Source: Plasmopara viticola
Taxonomy: Eukaryota > Oomycota > Peronosporomycetes > Peronosporales > Peronosporaceae
NCBI GenBank assembly: GCA_001695595.3
Contig: MBPM02000034.1
Span: 434,001 to 498,000 of the forward strand
Length of the DNA stretch: 64,000 nt
Direction of reading: 5' to 3'
Shown here: one piece after another, positions 1 to 9,866 of the stretch
Position numbering within the stretch: position 1 is the stretch's first letter
Layout of the letters: each line of letters begins with the position of its first letter
Program-made: the position numbers and the translations under genes
The notes under the pieces: generated by a model
Databases searched by the model: none
What the model saw: the letters and a program-made list of their open reading frames with translations, nothing else
What the model was told of the DNA's origin: nothing

Positions 1-3000
1 CCTCGTCGCTTGACAACATCAATGTGATCAACGTATCCATCAATGGGGAAGCGGCAATGACACCTTTGTTCTTCTCCGAGAAAGACAAGTTCAACGTTGT
101 CATACACACCTCACGGTGAAGCTGGACGTCAGACGAGCGCGCTCCAAGCAACAGAGGTTCTAACCCACCTTCTGAGACAATGTGCAAGCGCGTTTTCGAT
201 CGATTCGACAGTCCACGAAGAGCAGCAATAGCCACTTTCTGATCGTTTGCATCGTCAGAGCAAGCTAAATGGATAATAGAAGGTAATCCACCCATACTTT
301 CAACCAATTCTCGGCGATCTGGATTAGCTGCAAGGTTGCACAGAGCGAAAGCAATACAGCGATGAGTTTCAAGGTCCACACTATTAGCAACGTTGACGAG
401 AGGTGACACTGCACCAGCTGCAACTAGTTCATTTTGATAAACAGTATTTGCGGCCATGTTGCCCAGCGTGACAGCTCCAAATAGTCGATGGGTGGCATCA
501 GCTGAGCACAAGAACGCCACAAGCGTCCGCATGTCGCATGCAGCAATAAAGATCTCAGGATACGCACCGACACAGCCACTAAGAGACAAGTTGCACAAGC
601 ACGCCAGGACTTCTTGCTGTATATTCATATCCTCAGACTTGGTCAATGCTAGGAGTGGTCGCAAGACCCCACGACGAACAAATTCCCGTCGTGCCCATTC
701 GTTCACGCATAAACCGCGCAGCGCACACACAGCACGATATTGGCTTTTTGAGTCCCGAGACTCAAGCAGATGCTGTAACGCGTCCAGAAAGGCACTTCCG
801 AGCTCAAAAAGAGCCGTATGGTTTTCAGAGAATGCTGTTAAATTGGCGATACCGAACGCCGCTCCATTTCTTAGAGATAAATCGACATGCTGGAGCAGTT
901 GTGCAAAAAGGGGTAGTGCTCCGGCGTCAACAAGAATAGGTTGAGTGACTTGCACACTGGCGACGTTTGTTAATGCAGAGACAGCGTACCTCTGAGTATC
1001 AATGTCACCATTCAGCGATCCCTCTGCAAGCGCCACCAACGTAGGTACAAGTGCATCTTGCACGATGTTGGTAATAATATCGGCATTAGTGGAGAGATTG
1101 GCGATACCCATCGCTGCGTAGCGCTGACTCAAAATGTCTGGAGCATTTAATGCAGCCACCAACGGTGTTAAACCACCACCCGAAACGATGTCAGCAGTGT
1201 AAGCATACTCTGCTGACATGTTGGCAATAGTTCGAAGTGCTTCACGTTGAACGTCTATGCTCTTTAAGCGTGCCACAAATTTTACGTGCTGCAGAACTCC
1301 ATCTTTCACCATGCGGCCTTGATTTTCTACCACTTCAGCCAAGTTGGCGAGGACTCCGCACGCCTGATGAGCCACTTCTCCGTCTGCTGAGTGAACCAAA
1401 GTCAGCAAAGGAGCTAGACCTCCATTACGTACGATATCAACTTTAACATCTGCACTCAGTGATAGATTCCGTAGCGTGGCACAAACCTCGCGTTGCACCT
1501 CGACCTTTTCTGAAAGCGCTAGCTTAAACAGCGGACATAGAGCCCCAAACGAGACAGCTTGAGCACGATTTCTCGCTTCAGCAACCATCCTTCGCATTGC
1601 AAAACATGCTTGCAAATGTGTGTCCTCATCAGCATCGTGCAGCAGGGCGATCACAGTTCTTAGTACGCCCAACTTCGAGATCTGCGCACTGTTGTCTTCA
1701 TTGGCCGCTAAGTTGTTCAATGCAAAGGCGAGAGCACGACGAGTATCAAGATCTTTGGCCTTGTCCACTGTCATAAGCGCCGTAACGGCAGCTTGGTCAA
1801 ACAAATCACGATGATTCTTATGGTCCACTGCTAGATTTCCAATCGCTAATGTTCCAAGACGTTTGCACACAACATCTTCACTCTCCTGGGCAAAAGCTCC
1901 GATGTAACGCAAAGCGTTGCTAAGCAATAACGTAGATTGACTCGACTGTTTCGCTGCAAGCAGAGCGAGGCAACGAGAAACTTGGCGCTTAACTTCCAGA
2001 TCAGCACCAGATGCCAAAGCATACAATGGCGTTAACACACGTTCTTCCAGCATTATTTTATGCGTGTGTCCTTCGATCATCTCTGCCAAGTTTGCTAAAG
2101 CACACACAGCATGTCGCTCACGGTACGAGTCTTGGCTACTCGCCAAAGCTACAAGCGCAGGTAGACAGCCACCACGAGTCATTGTAATCTTGTTCTCTTC
2201 ATTCAACGACAAATTCGAGAGCGTTGCTGCTACCTCTCGCTGCACTTCAATACTCTCACTCGAGGCTGCCAAAATTAGTGGCTCTAAAGCACCAAGACGC
2301 ACGATCTGTTGACGGACATCCTGATTTACCGAAAGTCCTCGAAGCGCAGCAATGGCCTGAAACTGCACGTTAGGATCTCCCGGAAAGGAAAAAGAAATAA
2401 TAGGCTGCAGACAGTTGGCCGCCACGATCCCCTGAGTATTATTTGCGTTGCTGCACAAATTGCCAATCGCAAATATAGCAAATTGGCGGCACTTGACGTC
2501 ACGATGTTTGGCATAGCTTGCAAGAAAAGTCAGCGCATTTTCCAGCAACTCCTCGTGAGTAGACGGCGAGACGGCCAAGTTGGCTAGCACTAGTAGACAA
2601 TAACGAATGACATCATTATCAGCCAAAGAGCGCGGGTCTAAAGCTTCCTCAAGGCGCGCCAGAACAGGAGGAAGTACACCTTGGCTCAACAGTTTGGGCT
2701 GGTTTTTAACGTTTGTCCCGAGATTGCAAAGTGCCATCGCCGACATGCGTTGACAGTCAACCACATCACTTCCCAAGAGATTAATAAGCGGTACTGCTGC
2801 ACCTTGACGCAAAATCATATCTGCAAAGTCACAATTGGCCGACAAGTTACCTACAGCCCGAGCTGCTTCTCGCTGTGCGATTAATCCTCCTTGCTGCAAA
2901 GCATCCACGATTGGAGGTATGGCACCGTTCGCTACGAGGTAGCTTTGATTTTCCACATTTTCGGCCAAGTTTGCCACTGCACAAAGAGCTTGCCGTTGAA

Positions 3001-5419
3001 CACCAACGTCAACATTCTTAAGCGCTGATAAAATCGATGGCAAGCCACCACATCTGCAAATATCAAACTTGTTGGCATCCGCAAACGATAAAGTACAAAT
3101 TGCAGGTAGAAGATCTGCTTGCAGATCGGAGCTCTGTGTACGTGCCAGAAAAAGCACAGGCTCAAGACCACCCTCATCGGTAATTTGCTTCCGCAAATCA
3201 GCGTTCAATGCGACTTTGACGAGCGCGAATGCTGCATACTGGCGAACTTCCTCATCAGGTGCACTTGACAGCGAGATAAGTAGCGGTAACGAACCTTCTT
3301 CAACAATGGCACGGTGGTTGTTGACACAGGTAGCCAAATTTGCTATGGCTAAAATTGCAAACCGCTGGATCTCCAGCTCCACATCCTCGGACCGAGCAAG
3401 GGACATTAAAGGCTCCATAGCTCCACTTTCCATCAACAATTCACGCATGGCTGGATTTGTTGCCAGATTACAAATGCCCAGTGCTCCAACACGCTGCGAT
3501 GCCATATCGGGTGACAACAAGTAAGAAATTAGAAGCTGGTGCCCATTATGGTCAACGATGTCGTCGTGATTTAAGCGATAGGCCGAAAGATTGCCCAAAG
3601 CACGACCAGCTTCACGTTGTACCTCCACAAATTGCGAGCGCATCATGGCAATAAGAGGTGGAACTCCTCCATCAGTGCAAATCTTCTCCTGATTTTCTTC
3701 TACCTCAGCAAGATTGGCCAGTGTGGCGCAGCTCTGCCGAGCAAGTTCCATATCTTCGGACTGAGAATGCACAATCAATGGGGCCACAGCACCGCTCTTT
3801 GCAATCTCGTACTTAGTCTCATCACTCGTGGCCAAATTGCACAGGGCCGCACAAGCCTCGCGAAGGATTTCCAGATCATCAGACTGGAGCAAAAGCACAA
3901 GAGGCTCTAGTCCACCTTCTTGGATGATTTTAACCTTGTTAGATTCACTTGCTCCCAGTCCACGTAGCGCAGCAATTGCATGATGGTGCACATCAGTGTC
4001 TTCGGATGATGCAAGTGTAATAATGGGCTGAAGCCCTCCTTCTTCCACCATACGCGTGTGATTGTGTTCGTTTGATGCAAAATTTGCCAGAGCGAACGCT
4101 ACATAGAATTGGCTTAGAGCGTCAGCTGTACTTGCCAGTGAAAATAGTGACAACAAGCATCCAGCCTCAACGAGCGCTGGATGGTTGGCTTTCATTGCAG
4201 CTAAGTTCGCTATGGCAAGCACAGCATACCGTCGCGCTTCAAGCTCACGATCGAAAGCTTGTGCGAGGGTAATTAACGGAGTAATAGTGCCCAATCCAAC
4301 AATTTGAACTTGATAACTCGCCGTCGTGCTCAGGTTCGCTAAGGCCAACGCAGCGTAACGCTGGCAAACGTGGTGATTTGAAGTAAGCGCGGCAGCAAGA
4401 GGCTGTAACACTCCTTCCTCCATCAATGTTAATTGTACCTCTTCGTTTGCTGAAAGGTTGGCAAGACATCGACACGCTTCAGAGCGTGTGCTAGGATCCC
4501 GGTCCACTGCCAGCGCCATTATAGATGCCAAACCATTCTCGCGCAAAAACTTATCGTGAAGTTCGTGCAGCTCCGTCAAGTTGGCAATCGTACCGCATGC
4601 ATACTCCTCAACAGCTGGGTCACCTGAAAGCGACAGCGAGATTATAGTTAGAAGTGCTCGATCTGAGATTTCCACTTTATTTTCGGGAGAAGCTGAAAGA
4701 GCACAAAAGGCTACCGCAACTTCACGCTGAATGTCAGGCTCATCTGAGCGCGCCATGAGCACCAATGGATCCAGCATGCCTTCTTTTACCACAATAATCC
4801 GGTTCGCCGGTGATATGCATAATCCACGAAGACAGGCGAGAGATTGCCGCTGCGCATTGAGTTCCTTGCAGCAAGCCAGTGCAATAAGGCGCGGAATAGC
4901 ACCCTCATCGACAATCAAGGAGCGATACTCGTTGTTTACCGACAAGTTTGCCAGCGCAAATGCACAGTAAACACCTGAGTGAACAATTTCTGGGTCCAAT
5001 AATTTGACCAACGAACCAATCGTGCCCAACTGGACAATCTCCTCATGATTCTCGGGTTCAGCCGCCAAGTTGCCGATCGCCATTGCTATGTATTGTTTTG
5101 CGATCGCATCATTTTCGTTGTCGTCATCTTTGAAAAAATTTACAAGTGGGGGAAGTGCGCCATCCTCTACGATTCGAATGCGACTTTTCGGACACGACGC
5201 CACGTTTGCCAGACACAGACATGCAAGGCGCAGCGCTTCAGGGTCGCTCGACTGGAGGATAAGTGCCAATAAGGCTTTCACCACCCCCTTAGACACCATT
5301 TTATCGTGTAGCTGGGCGTTTGTCGAAATTTCCGCCAAACTGAAAGCCACATCTCGCTGTTCAGTCGGTTTGCGCTCGCGGCGCCCGCGCGCAATTAGCT
5401 GCTCGAGCACCTTGGACAT
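1..5419 (-). CDS. Giant armadillo-repeat protein (Vac8/beta-catenin-like), 3' part beyond the window
   Basis: An uninterrupted reading frame starts at ATG 5417-5419 (MSKVLEQL) and stays open to base 1, giving at least 1,806 codons with no stop; the 3' end lies outside the window. The protein is almost entirely tandem units of about 41-42 residues, roughly 43 visible. Units carry armadillo signatures such as LANLA, ALCNLA and ALRGL, a Gly-Gly-(I/L/V)-x-P-L turn and QREA/QRYA in helix 2. Armadillo arrays form a right-handed superhelix that binds extended peptides; the Vac8/ARM family acts in vacuole inheritance and cytoskeletal or adhesion scaffolding. No membrane segment or catalytic domain is visible. 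The length is far beyond yeast Vac8 (about 580 residues). A scaffold role is inferred from the family; the partner is unknown. No intron is needed anywhere in 5.4 kb. Confidence 0.93.
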   Translation of the reverse strand, partial: MSKVLEQLIARGRRERKPTEQRDVAFSLAEISTNAQLHDKMVSKGVVKALLALILQSSDPEALRLACLCLANVASCPKSRIRIVEDGALPPLVNFFKDDDNENDAIAKQYIAMAIGNLAAEPENHEEIVQLGTIGSLVKLLDPEIVHSGVYCAFALANLSVNNEYRSLIVDEGAIPRLIALACCKELNAQRQSLACLRGLCISPANRIIVVKEGMLDPLVLMARSDEPDIQREVAVAFCALSASPENKVEISDRALLTIISLSLSGDPAVEEYACGTIANLTELHELHDKFLRENGLASIMALAVDRDPSTRSEACRCLANLSANEEVQLTLMEEGVLQPLAAALTSNHHVCQRYAALALANLSTTASYQVQIVGLGTITPLITLAQAFDRELEARRYAVLAIANLAAMKANHPALVEAGCLLSLFSLASTADALSQFYVAFALANFASNEHNHTRMVEEGGLQPIITLASSEDTDVHHHAIAALRGLGASESNKVKIIQEGGLEPLVLLLQSDDLEILREACAALCNLATSDETKYEIAKSGAVAPLIVHSQSEDMELARQSCATLANLAEVEENQEKICTDGGVPPLIAMMRSQFVEVQREAGRALGNLSAYRLNHDDIVDHNGHQLLISYLLSPDMASQRVGALGICNLATNPAMRELLMESGAMEPLMSLARSEDVELEIQRFAILAIANLATCVNNHRAIVEEGSLPLLISLSSAPDEEVRQYAAFALVKVALNADLRKQITDEGGLEPVLFLARTQSSDLQADLLPAICTLSFADANKFDICRCGGLPSILSALKNVDVGVQRQALCAVANLAENVENQSYLVANGAIPPIVDALQQGGLIAQREAARAVGNLSANCDFADMILRQGAAVPLINLLGSDVVDCQRMSAMALCNLGTNVKNQPKLLSQGVLPPVLARLEEALDPRSLADNDVIRYCLLVLANLAVSPSTHEELLENALTFLASYAKHRDVKCRQFAIFAIGNLCSNANNTQGIVAANCLQPIISFSFPGDPNVQFQAIAALRGLSVNQDVRQQIVRLGALEPLILAASSESIEVQREVAATLSNLSLNEENKITMTRGGCLPALVALASSQDSYRERHAVCALANLAEMIEGHTHKIMLEERVLTPLYALASGADLEVKRQVSRCLALLAAKQSSQSTLLLSNALRYIGAFAQESEDVVCKRLGTLAIGNLAVDHKNHRDLFDQAAVTALMTVDKAKDLDTRRALAFALNNLAANEDNSAQISKLGVLRTVIALLHDADEDTHLQACFAMRRMVAEARNRAQAVSFGALCPLFKLALSEKVEVQREVCATLRNLSLSADVKVDIVRNGGLAPLLTLVHSADGEVAHQACGVLANLAEVVENQGRMVKDGVLQHVKFVARLKSIDVQREALRTIANMSAEYAYTADIVSGGGLTPLVAALNAPDILSQRYAAMGIANLSTNADIITNIVQDALVPTLVALAEGSLNGDIDTQRYAVSALTNVASVQVTQPILVDAGALPLFAQLLQHVDLSLRNGAAFGIANLTAFSENHTALFELGSAFLDALQHLLESRDSKSQYRAVCALRGLCVNEWARREFVRRGVLRPLLALTKSEDMNIQQEVLACLCNLSLSGCVGAYPEIFIAACDMRTLVAFLCSADATHRLFGAVTLGNMAANTVYQNELVAAGAVSPLVNVANSVDLETHRCIAFALCNLAANPDRRELVESMGGLPSIIHLACSDDANDQKVAIAALRGLSNRSKTRLHIVSEGGLEPLLLGARSSDVQLHREVCMTTLNLSFSEKNKGVIAASPLMDTLITLMLSSDE

Positions 5420-5997
5420 CTTTTGGTTGATCCAGAAGAATAACCATACGAAAAATACTTGGTGTCCCCTCGCGAAAATGCTGAGAAACCGTCAAAGTTC
5501 AAATTGGTTTGGGAAAAATGTAGGTTTATGAACTTTACTGTACATGCTATTTTACTCAACAGGTTCACCGAACTCCTCCCTTATGCGTTGCAGGTGATAA
5601 TTTCTAGCATCCGGTGCATTCTTGCAGTAGAAGTTTGAGATAAATGACTCAATCTACAGAAAGTAAAACCAAAGATTTCTTTAAATCTTGATTTGTACAA
5701 GTGATTTGAATACAAATATCGTACCCTCGATCGGAAAAATGAGAGTGAGGAGCTTAAGATATGTACGCGGCAAAGTTGAGAGAGGTGCGTCCTATACAAA
5801 AAGACAGAGCTCACAATGTTCAGGAGTACATTAAATAATGGAAAGATAACTATTACTTTACCAGTGCGACTTGACAGCATCAGCTTTATACACTGAATAG
5901 TCTTCCAGTACACCCAACGACTGAAAAGACTTGTTTCTTACATACACGTAAAATATCTGGAAAATATCACGCATAATGGCCTTTTTAAACAAGCACA
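5420..5997. other. Intergenic region, 5' flank of the armadillo gene
   Basis: This 578-bp AT-rich stretch separates the divergently unsupported 3' end at 5998 from the armadillo start codon. It must hold the armadillo promoter on the minus strand. A minus-strand open frame at 5581-5913 is present, but it has no recognisable domain and its composition looks like non-coding AT-rich sequence, so I do not call a gene. Confidence 0.4.
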
Positions 5998-6642
5998 TTA
6001 ATCACAAAAGCACACGTCATTGCTCACGCGATTCTGCTTGTCAAGCAGCGAGTCCTCGATGTACTCGACGAAGTCTGAATTGACAAACCGCTTGATCATA
6101 GATGGACCTTCATTGCTGTAGCGTTGATCAGGAATCGTTAATTCTATGAAAGACTTTGGCCAATGCCGTGACCAACTGTACCGAAACCGTAGAAGTCGAC
6201 GCCTAAAAACAGCGCAGTATTCATCAAGACACCGTTCCTCAAGCATTTCAATCGAGTCCAGCAGGCGACTTGCCGGATCCGGTAACGGCTCCTTGAACTT
6301 ACGGTAATATACATCTGCAGTCTATGAAATTTTGCACAAACGATGTTGTCACACACACATCGGCCAAAGCATTATTGTAAAATGACTAGCAACCTGTTCG
6401 ACAGTGTACGGAATCGTGGCGGTGCAGTCACCAAATTGGAAAGCATCGTGGTCCTTGGGCAGCGTCAAGATCAACCGCGGCACAGTGTATCCGTCCTTTG
6501 GCTGCCGTACAACCTCTATTCGATGGTTGCGAAAAAAGGTATCCAACTTTGTTTCTACCAGACGTCGGCATTTTCTTACTCGAGGGCATGCGTTGGGCGC
6601 AGTACAGGATAGGTGCAGAATTGTTGGCCACGGGAATTTCTA
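5998..6642 (-). CDS. Unrecognised gene, two exons visible (5' end unresolved)
   Basis: Two minus-strand exons join in phase. The upstream exon (about 6639-6394) reads APNACPRVRK...RRLVETKLDTFFRNH...IPYTVEQ. A GT-AG intron follows at 6393-6322 (72 nt), then an exon at 6321-5998 reading TADVYYRKFKEPLPDP... and ending in a TAA stop. The conserved-looking, charged, globular sequence and the in-phase splice support a real gene. I do not recognise the family and see no signal peptide or membrane segment. The upstream exon is bounded by an in-frame TAG at 6640-6642 that could be the acceptor of a further intron, so the true start is probably upstream, perhaps in the membrane-protein frame at 6689-7075. 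No in-frame ATG begins the visible exon. Confidence 0.45.
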
Positions 6643-6688
6643 ATTATCAGCAGCATAAGCTCAATTTAAACGCACCGAACATATAACT

Positions 6689-6958
6689 TTAAGAGCAAAA
6701 ACTCGCTTTTGTCTGAAGCACGATGACGATTAGGTAGCCTAATGCAAACCAACGCAGCGGCGATACCTGCTCCTCCGGTCGCTTGCTCGGCACCTTAGAC
6801 GCCGCAACACGATTCCAGACTTCAACGATGATTGAAAGCACGCCTGCAACCGCTAGAAACGGTAGCACCTGTCCCAGCCACAAACTACGCCCAAAAGAGC
6901 GTTGTCTAAGTCGTGCAGCCATCTCCTGAGGCTTTAAAGTTGCCTGCTTTTCAGCCAT
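6689..6958 (-). CDS. Small putative two-pass membrane protein (89 residues)
   Basis: The ATG at 6956-6958 opens MAEKQATLKPQEMAARLRQR and runs to TAA at 6689-6691. Two hydrophobic stretches are visible: about residues 32-49 (QVLPFLAVAGVLSIIVEV) and 70-83 (WFALGYLIVIVL), separated by a basic loop. The frame stays open upstream to about 7075 and includes a protein-like stretch (WYKVKGTLQQEQDAKRHYVQ) after a possible acceptor near 7071, so the real gene may have a further 5' exon. The family is not recognised. It could be a separate small gene or part of a gene continuing into 5998-6642; I could not find a strong donor joining the two. Confidence 0.4.
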   Translation of the reverse strand: MAEKQATLKPQEMAARLRQRSFGRSLWLGQVLPFLAVAGVLSIIVEVWNRVAASKVPSKRPEEQVSPLRWFALGYLIVIVLQTKASFCS

Positions 6959-7088
6959 GACTTGAAACCTTGATGGATGTGTATTGCCCAACTGCACATA
7001 ATGCCTTTTAGCATCTTGTTCTTGTTGCAACGTGCCCTTTACTTTGTACCAGCTCGACCTGATTGCATAGTAAATAAAAGTTACAGGC

Positions 7089-7223
7089 TTAGAAGACGCT
7101 TGTTAAGCATTGCATGAAGTATTCCGCCCGATCGGCCGGGCAGAAGGCGTCAGGCTCAGATACGCTACAGTTAACCATCTTCGCTTTCTTGTACGTCTCG
7201 TACATTTTGTGGTCGTCGCCCAT
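7089..7223 (-). CDS. Possible small exon or peptide with spaced cysteines
   Basis: ATG at 7221-7223 opens a 44-residue frame (MGDDHKMYETYKKAKMVN...) with three cysteines (NCSV, FCPA, MQCL), ending at 7089. The sequence is soluble and charged. It is protein-like but too short to assign; it may be the first exon of the membrane-protein gene at 6689-6958. I found no donor in the right phase with a good consensus. Confidence 0.22.
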   Translation of the reverse strand: MGDDHKMYETYKKAKMVNCSVSEPDAFCPADRAEYFMQCLTSVF

Positions 7224-7289
7224 TGCCGCGCGCAGCTTCAGGCTCAGCCGATGCGCGCAGAGTTTTATCAACTTTTTCAACTCTATATT

Positions 7290-8092
7290 TCGAAAAATTG
7301 CTTGAAATACAAGTAACCTTAGAGGGGTAGGGTGATAAACCTATCGGAAAAAAAACAGTCGAAGCTCTCGATACTTTGATGTCCAAGGTCATGAGTTGAG
7401 CTCTCGATGACCTCATCCTATAAACATCCACAAGATCATCCTACCCGAACACCCACATTTGAACCCGCACCTCGTAAATGAACGCCGTGCAAAGAGACGT
7501 TATTGAGAGTCTGGTGGTGGTATCTATACACGTGCTATGATCACTTTAAAATAGAGTAAAAGTTTACGATGTGGGGGCGCAATGGCCGTGTGAGCTTCGA
7601 CTCGGATATTGATGACAACATTTATAACTCGTTAACATGCTATGTTTTTGGTAAACCACTACCAGGCGCTCACTTTTCGGGTTTTGGCGCTCACCCTGTA
7701 AATACGGAACTCATAGGTCATCATCTCATCAGACCATTAATATTAATCATTTGATAGCTTGGCAAGAATATTTTGTCGAGTCCAAGTGTCCATAGCTCAA
7801 AGCTGAAGTCGATGTGAACTCGAAAAATCGCTCCAGGAATATTTTCACTGATAAATAACGGAAAGTGCCAGCGTCATGTGCTGAGTAATCCTCAAGGGCA
7901 TAAACGCAAAATGTTGATAAATTTCTTAGCATATGTGCTGTGTAAGATGAAGACGGAGTTGTAGCAAGTATTAAGAAATAAAATTTAAAGGTATTCTCGT
8001 CGGTAGATCACGGAGAGAAAAATTATTGCCGGTGTAATGTGCCCTCGCCTACTGGGCCATCGTGCATAAGAGTAAGAGACACGAAGACAGCG
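7290..8092. other. Non-coding stretch with one copy of a dispersed repeat
   Basis: No gene is supported here. Bases about 7660-7712 contain a sequence (…GCGCTCACCCTGTAAATACG…) that recurs in diverged form at about 25664-25725 on the plus strand and 26250-26160 on the minus strand. The rest is AT-rich and unassigned. Confidence 0.4.
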
Positions 8093-8105
8093 TTGCGACT
8101 GCAGA
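8093..8105 (+). repeat. Target-site duplication, left copy (13 bp)
   Basis: TTGCGACTGCAGA occurs here and again at 9252-9264, exactly bounding the LINE remnant. Such direct repeats are made by target-primed reverse transcription. Confidence 0.75.
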
Positions 8106-8120
8106 ATGTAATGTAATGTA

Positions 8121-8675
8121 TTACGTTATCGCGTTGCCAAGGTATGCACGTGCTAGGCTCAGTCTAGCTAGTCCACGGCATAGAGTGGTGTCCGCATACG
8201 TCGAGTCTCGTTCGGCGGGCAGTGCATCCAGCACCGAGGTCGTATGGGTCTTCCATTTCTTTCGGTCTTGTGCAAGGGTACGTACCACTTCGAGGTCTTG
8301 TGCTGTCCGGAGTCGAAAGCCGGAGCCACGGGAAACAAGATTGTGGTCGAGTGTCGAGGGGAGCGTGGTGCGGGGACGTCCGCGCCATTTTGCTGCGGTG
8401 GAGAAGAAGTAGGCACGCATCTGGAGGTTAGCTGGAATGTCGGGATAGCGGCGAAGTACATGGCCAAACAGGCGCCAGCGAGCTTGTGTCAGTCGTAGTC
8501 TCAGCGGCCGCTCATCACAGAGGTCGTAGAGTCTTGCATTCGAAATGGGTCGGGGGTAGCGATAGCCAAGAGCGTAGCGAAGCTGGCGGTGATGGAAACT
8601 CTCGAGGCCGTGGAGCTCTGACTTGGTAAGAGCCCAGTTGTACAGCAGAATTGGTAGAACGTAGGTGTTGTACAA
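8121..8675 (-). pseudogene. LINE ORF2 C-terminal fragment (post-RT region)
   Basis: This 184-codon open frame reads YNTYVLPILLYNWALTKSEL at its start and later RWRLFGHVLRRYPDI, typical of the region after the catalytic palm in LINE reverse transcriptases. No catalytic YADD box is present because upstream sequence is deleted. It is part of the element at 8106-9251 and not an independent gene. Confidence 0.75.
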
Positions 8676-8859
8676 TCGAATGCGTGTCTTGGGTGAGATG
8701 AACGTGGGGCGGAGCCAGACGGACCAGAGGCGGTGGAGCGCGAGGGTGGCCAGGGACTTGCGTCGGGATAGATCTTTAATATCGCCGAGGAGTGTTCCGA
8801 GCTTCTTAGTGTGGTGCCAGGTTTCTTCTCGGGATCGGGCGTGTCGAGTGGCGCCCGAC

Positions 8860-9058
8860 GGGTTGCAGTGGCGGCGGATTTCGGTGACTTCGGTCTTGGC
8901 TTTTTTTTTTTTTTCAAGGTTAGAAGGAAGTCATCAATGCGGTGCTCACCTCTATCGTAGATCTTGGTTTCTCGGAGGCCAAGGATATCGACGCGGTAGC
9001 GCCGGAGATCTTCGGGGAGTGTTTCGTGCTTCTTGCGCTTCGAACCTAGAGAATTCAC
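8860..9058 (-). pseudogene. LINE ORF2 N-terminal fragment (APE endonuclease start)
   Basis: The frame reading NSLGSKRKKHETLPEDLRRY then VDILGLRETKI matches the opening of the APE-like endonuclease of LINEs, where an Asn near the start and a Glu in 'LRET' or 'LQET' help bind metal. The domain stops after about 50 residues at the poly-A tract near 8900, where the deletion junction lies. Confidence 0.7.
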
Positions 9059-9251
9059 ATTAAAGGAGCCAATCCGGATGCGGTTGGCGCAATTAAGGGC
9101 GTGGAAGGGGATTTGGCCTGGTGCTGGAGACCGTCGCGTCGAGGGTGAGACTCGTTAGAGACCTGCAGATGCCCGAGAGCACCTGCCCGAAGCGCGCGAG
9201 CATTAAGCCCCCGCGCTTGGAAGGAGGGCGTCACCCCAACCTTTTCCGAAA

Positions 9252-9264
9252 TTGCGACTGCAGA
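9252..9264 (+). repeat. Target-site duplication, right copy (13 bp)
   Basis: Identical to 8093-8105 (TTGCGACTGCAGA); it marks the 5' boundary of the minus-strand LINE insertion. Confidence 0.75.
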
Positions 9265-9866
9265 GTAATGCAAATTTGAAGTCGCACCCATAAAATAATG
9301 ATCTCAAAAGTAGGTGATAAAATATGTTTCTCACGCTGGCAGCATGTGAGGAAACGTGACCACGTCACACATTTAACAAGCTTACGTGGCATATTATAGC
9401 CACCCTCTTTCGATCATCTTAATACACCTAAATGTTAAGAGTCCTCTTTGCTACTACTCACAGGCGTAATGGCCTGCATTAATGTTTACTCTCCCGCGAG
9501 CACTAGCTTCCAACCTATCCACTTCTGCGCCCACATGAGTCTGCTCTCTAATATAGCACCACGCCACATTCCAATAACAACAAAAACTTGCACCATCTTC
9601 GATATGGTCATCATTTAATTTACGAATTCCATTTTCTATAGCTTTCTCATGCGTCGCTCTAGATGTAACGACCGTAGCAATAAATTTAAAGCTGTGATAC
9701 CTTGTGCGTACAATCATGGCCAAAGCCACTGCGAGTGACGAGGAATGGGAGGCCGTGTCAAAGGTCAATTCTTTTGGTCCGATCTACCTCAATGATGTGA
9801 CATTGTTGTTTTACTGAACAGGCGACAACAAGCAAGGCCAAGTCAAAGGTAGGTCTCAACACGACC
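9265..9866. promoter_or_regulatory. Intergenic region upstream of the MAPKK gene
   Basis: Roughly 600 bp with no supported gene between the LINE and the MAPKK start. It should contain the MAPKK promoter and 5' UTR. I see no defined promoter motif I would defend. The small minus-strand frame at 9454-9768 has no recognisable domain. Confidence 0.35.

Larger units (their letters stand above)
8106..9251 (-). mobile_element. Internally deleted non-LTR retrotransposon (LINE) copy
   Basis: On the minus strand the element starts near 9251. It shows a 5' region and then the beginning of an APE-type endonuclease ORF (FNVNSLGSKRKK, ...VDILGLRETKIYD). It then jumps through an A-rich stretch at about 8899-8912 to the C-terminal part of a LINE reverse transcriptase ORF (NTYVLPILLYNWALTKSEL, ...RWRLFGHVLRR). 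It ends in a short ATTAC-type tandem tail at 8106-8125. Most of the endonuclease and the reverse-transcriptase catalytic core are missing, so the copy cannot encode its own mobilisation. The 5' and 3' parts are in different frames. The 1,146-bp element is flanked by perfect 13-bp direct repeats. Confidence 0.82.

Noticed and set aside
456..3910. Plus-strand open frames of 60-160 codons opposite the armadillo gene
   Set aside because: They are antisense shadows of a GC-richer repeat-coding strand; they repeat with the armadillo period and show no domain.
5581..5913. 110-codon minus-strand frame
   Set aside because: No start context, domain or composition signal distinguishes it from AT-rich intergenic DNA.
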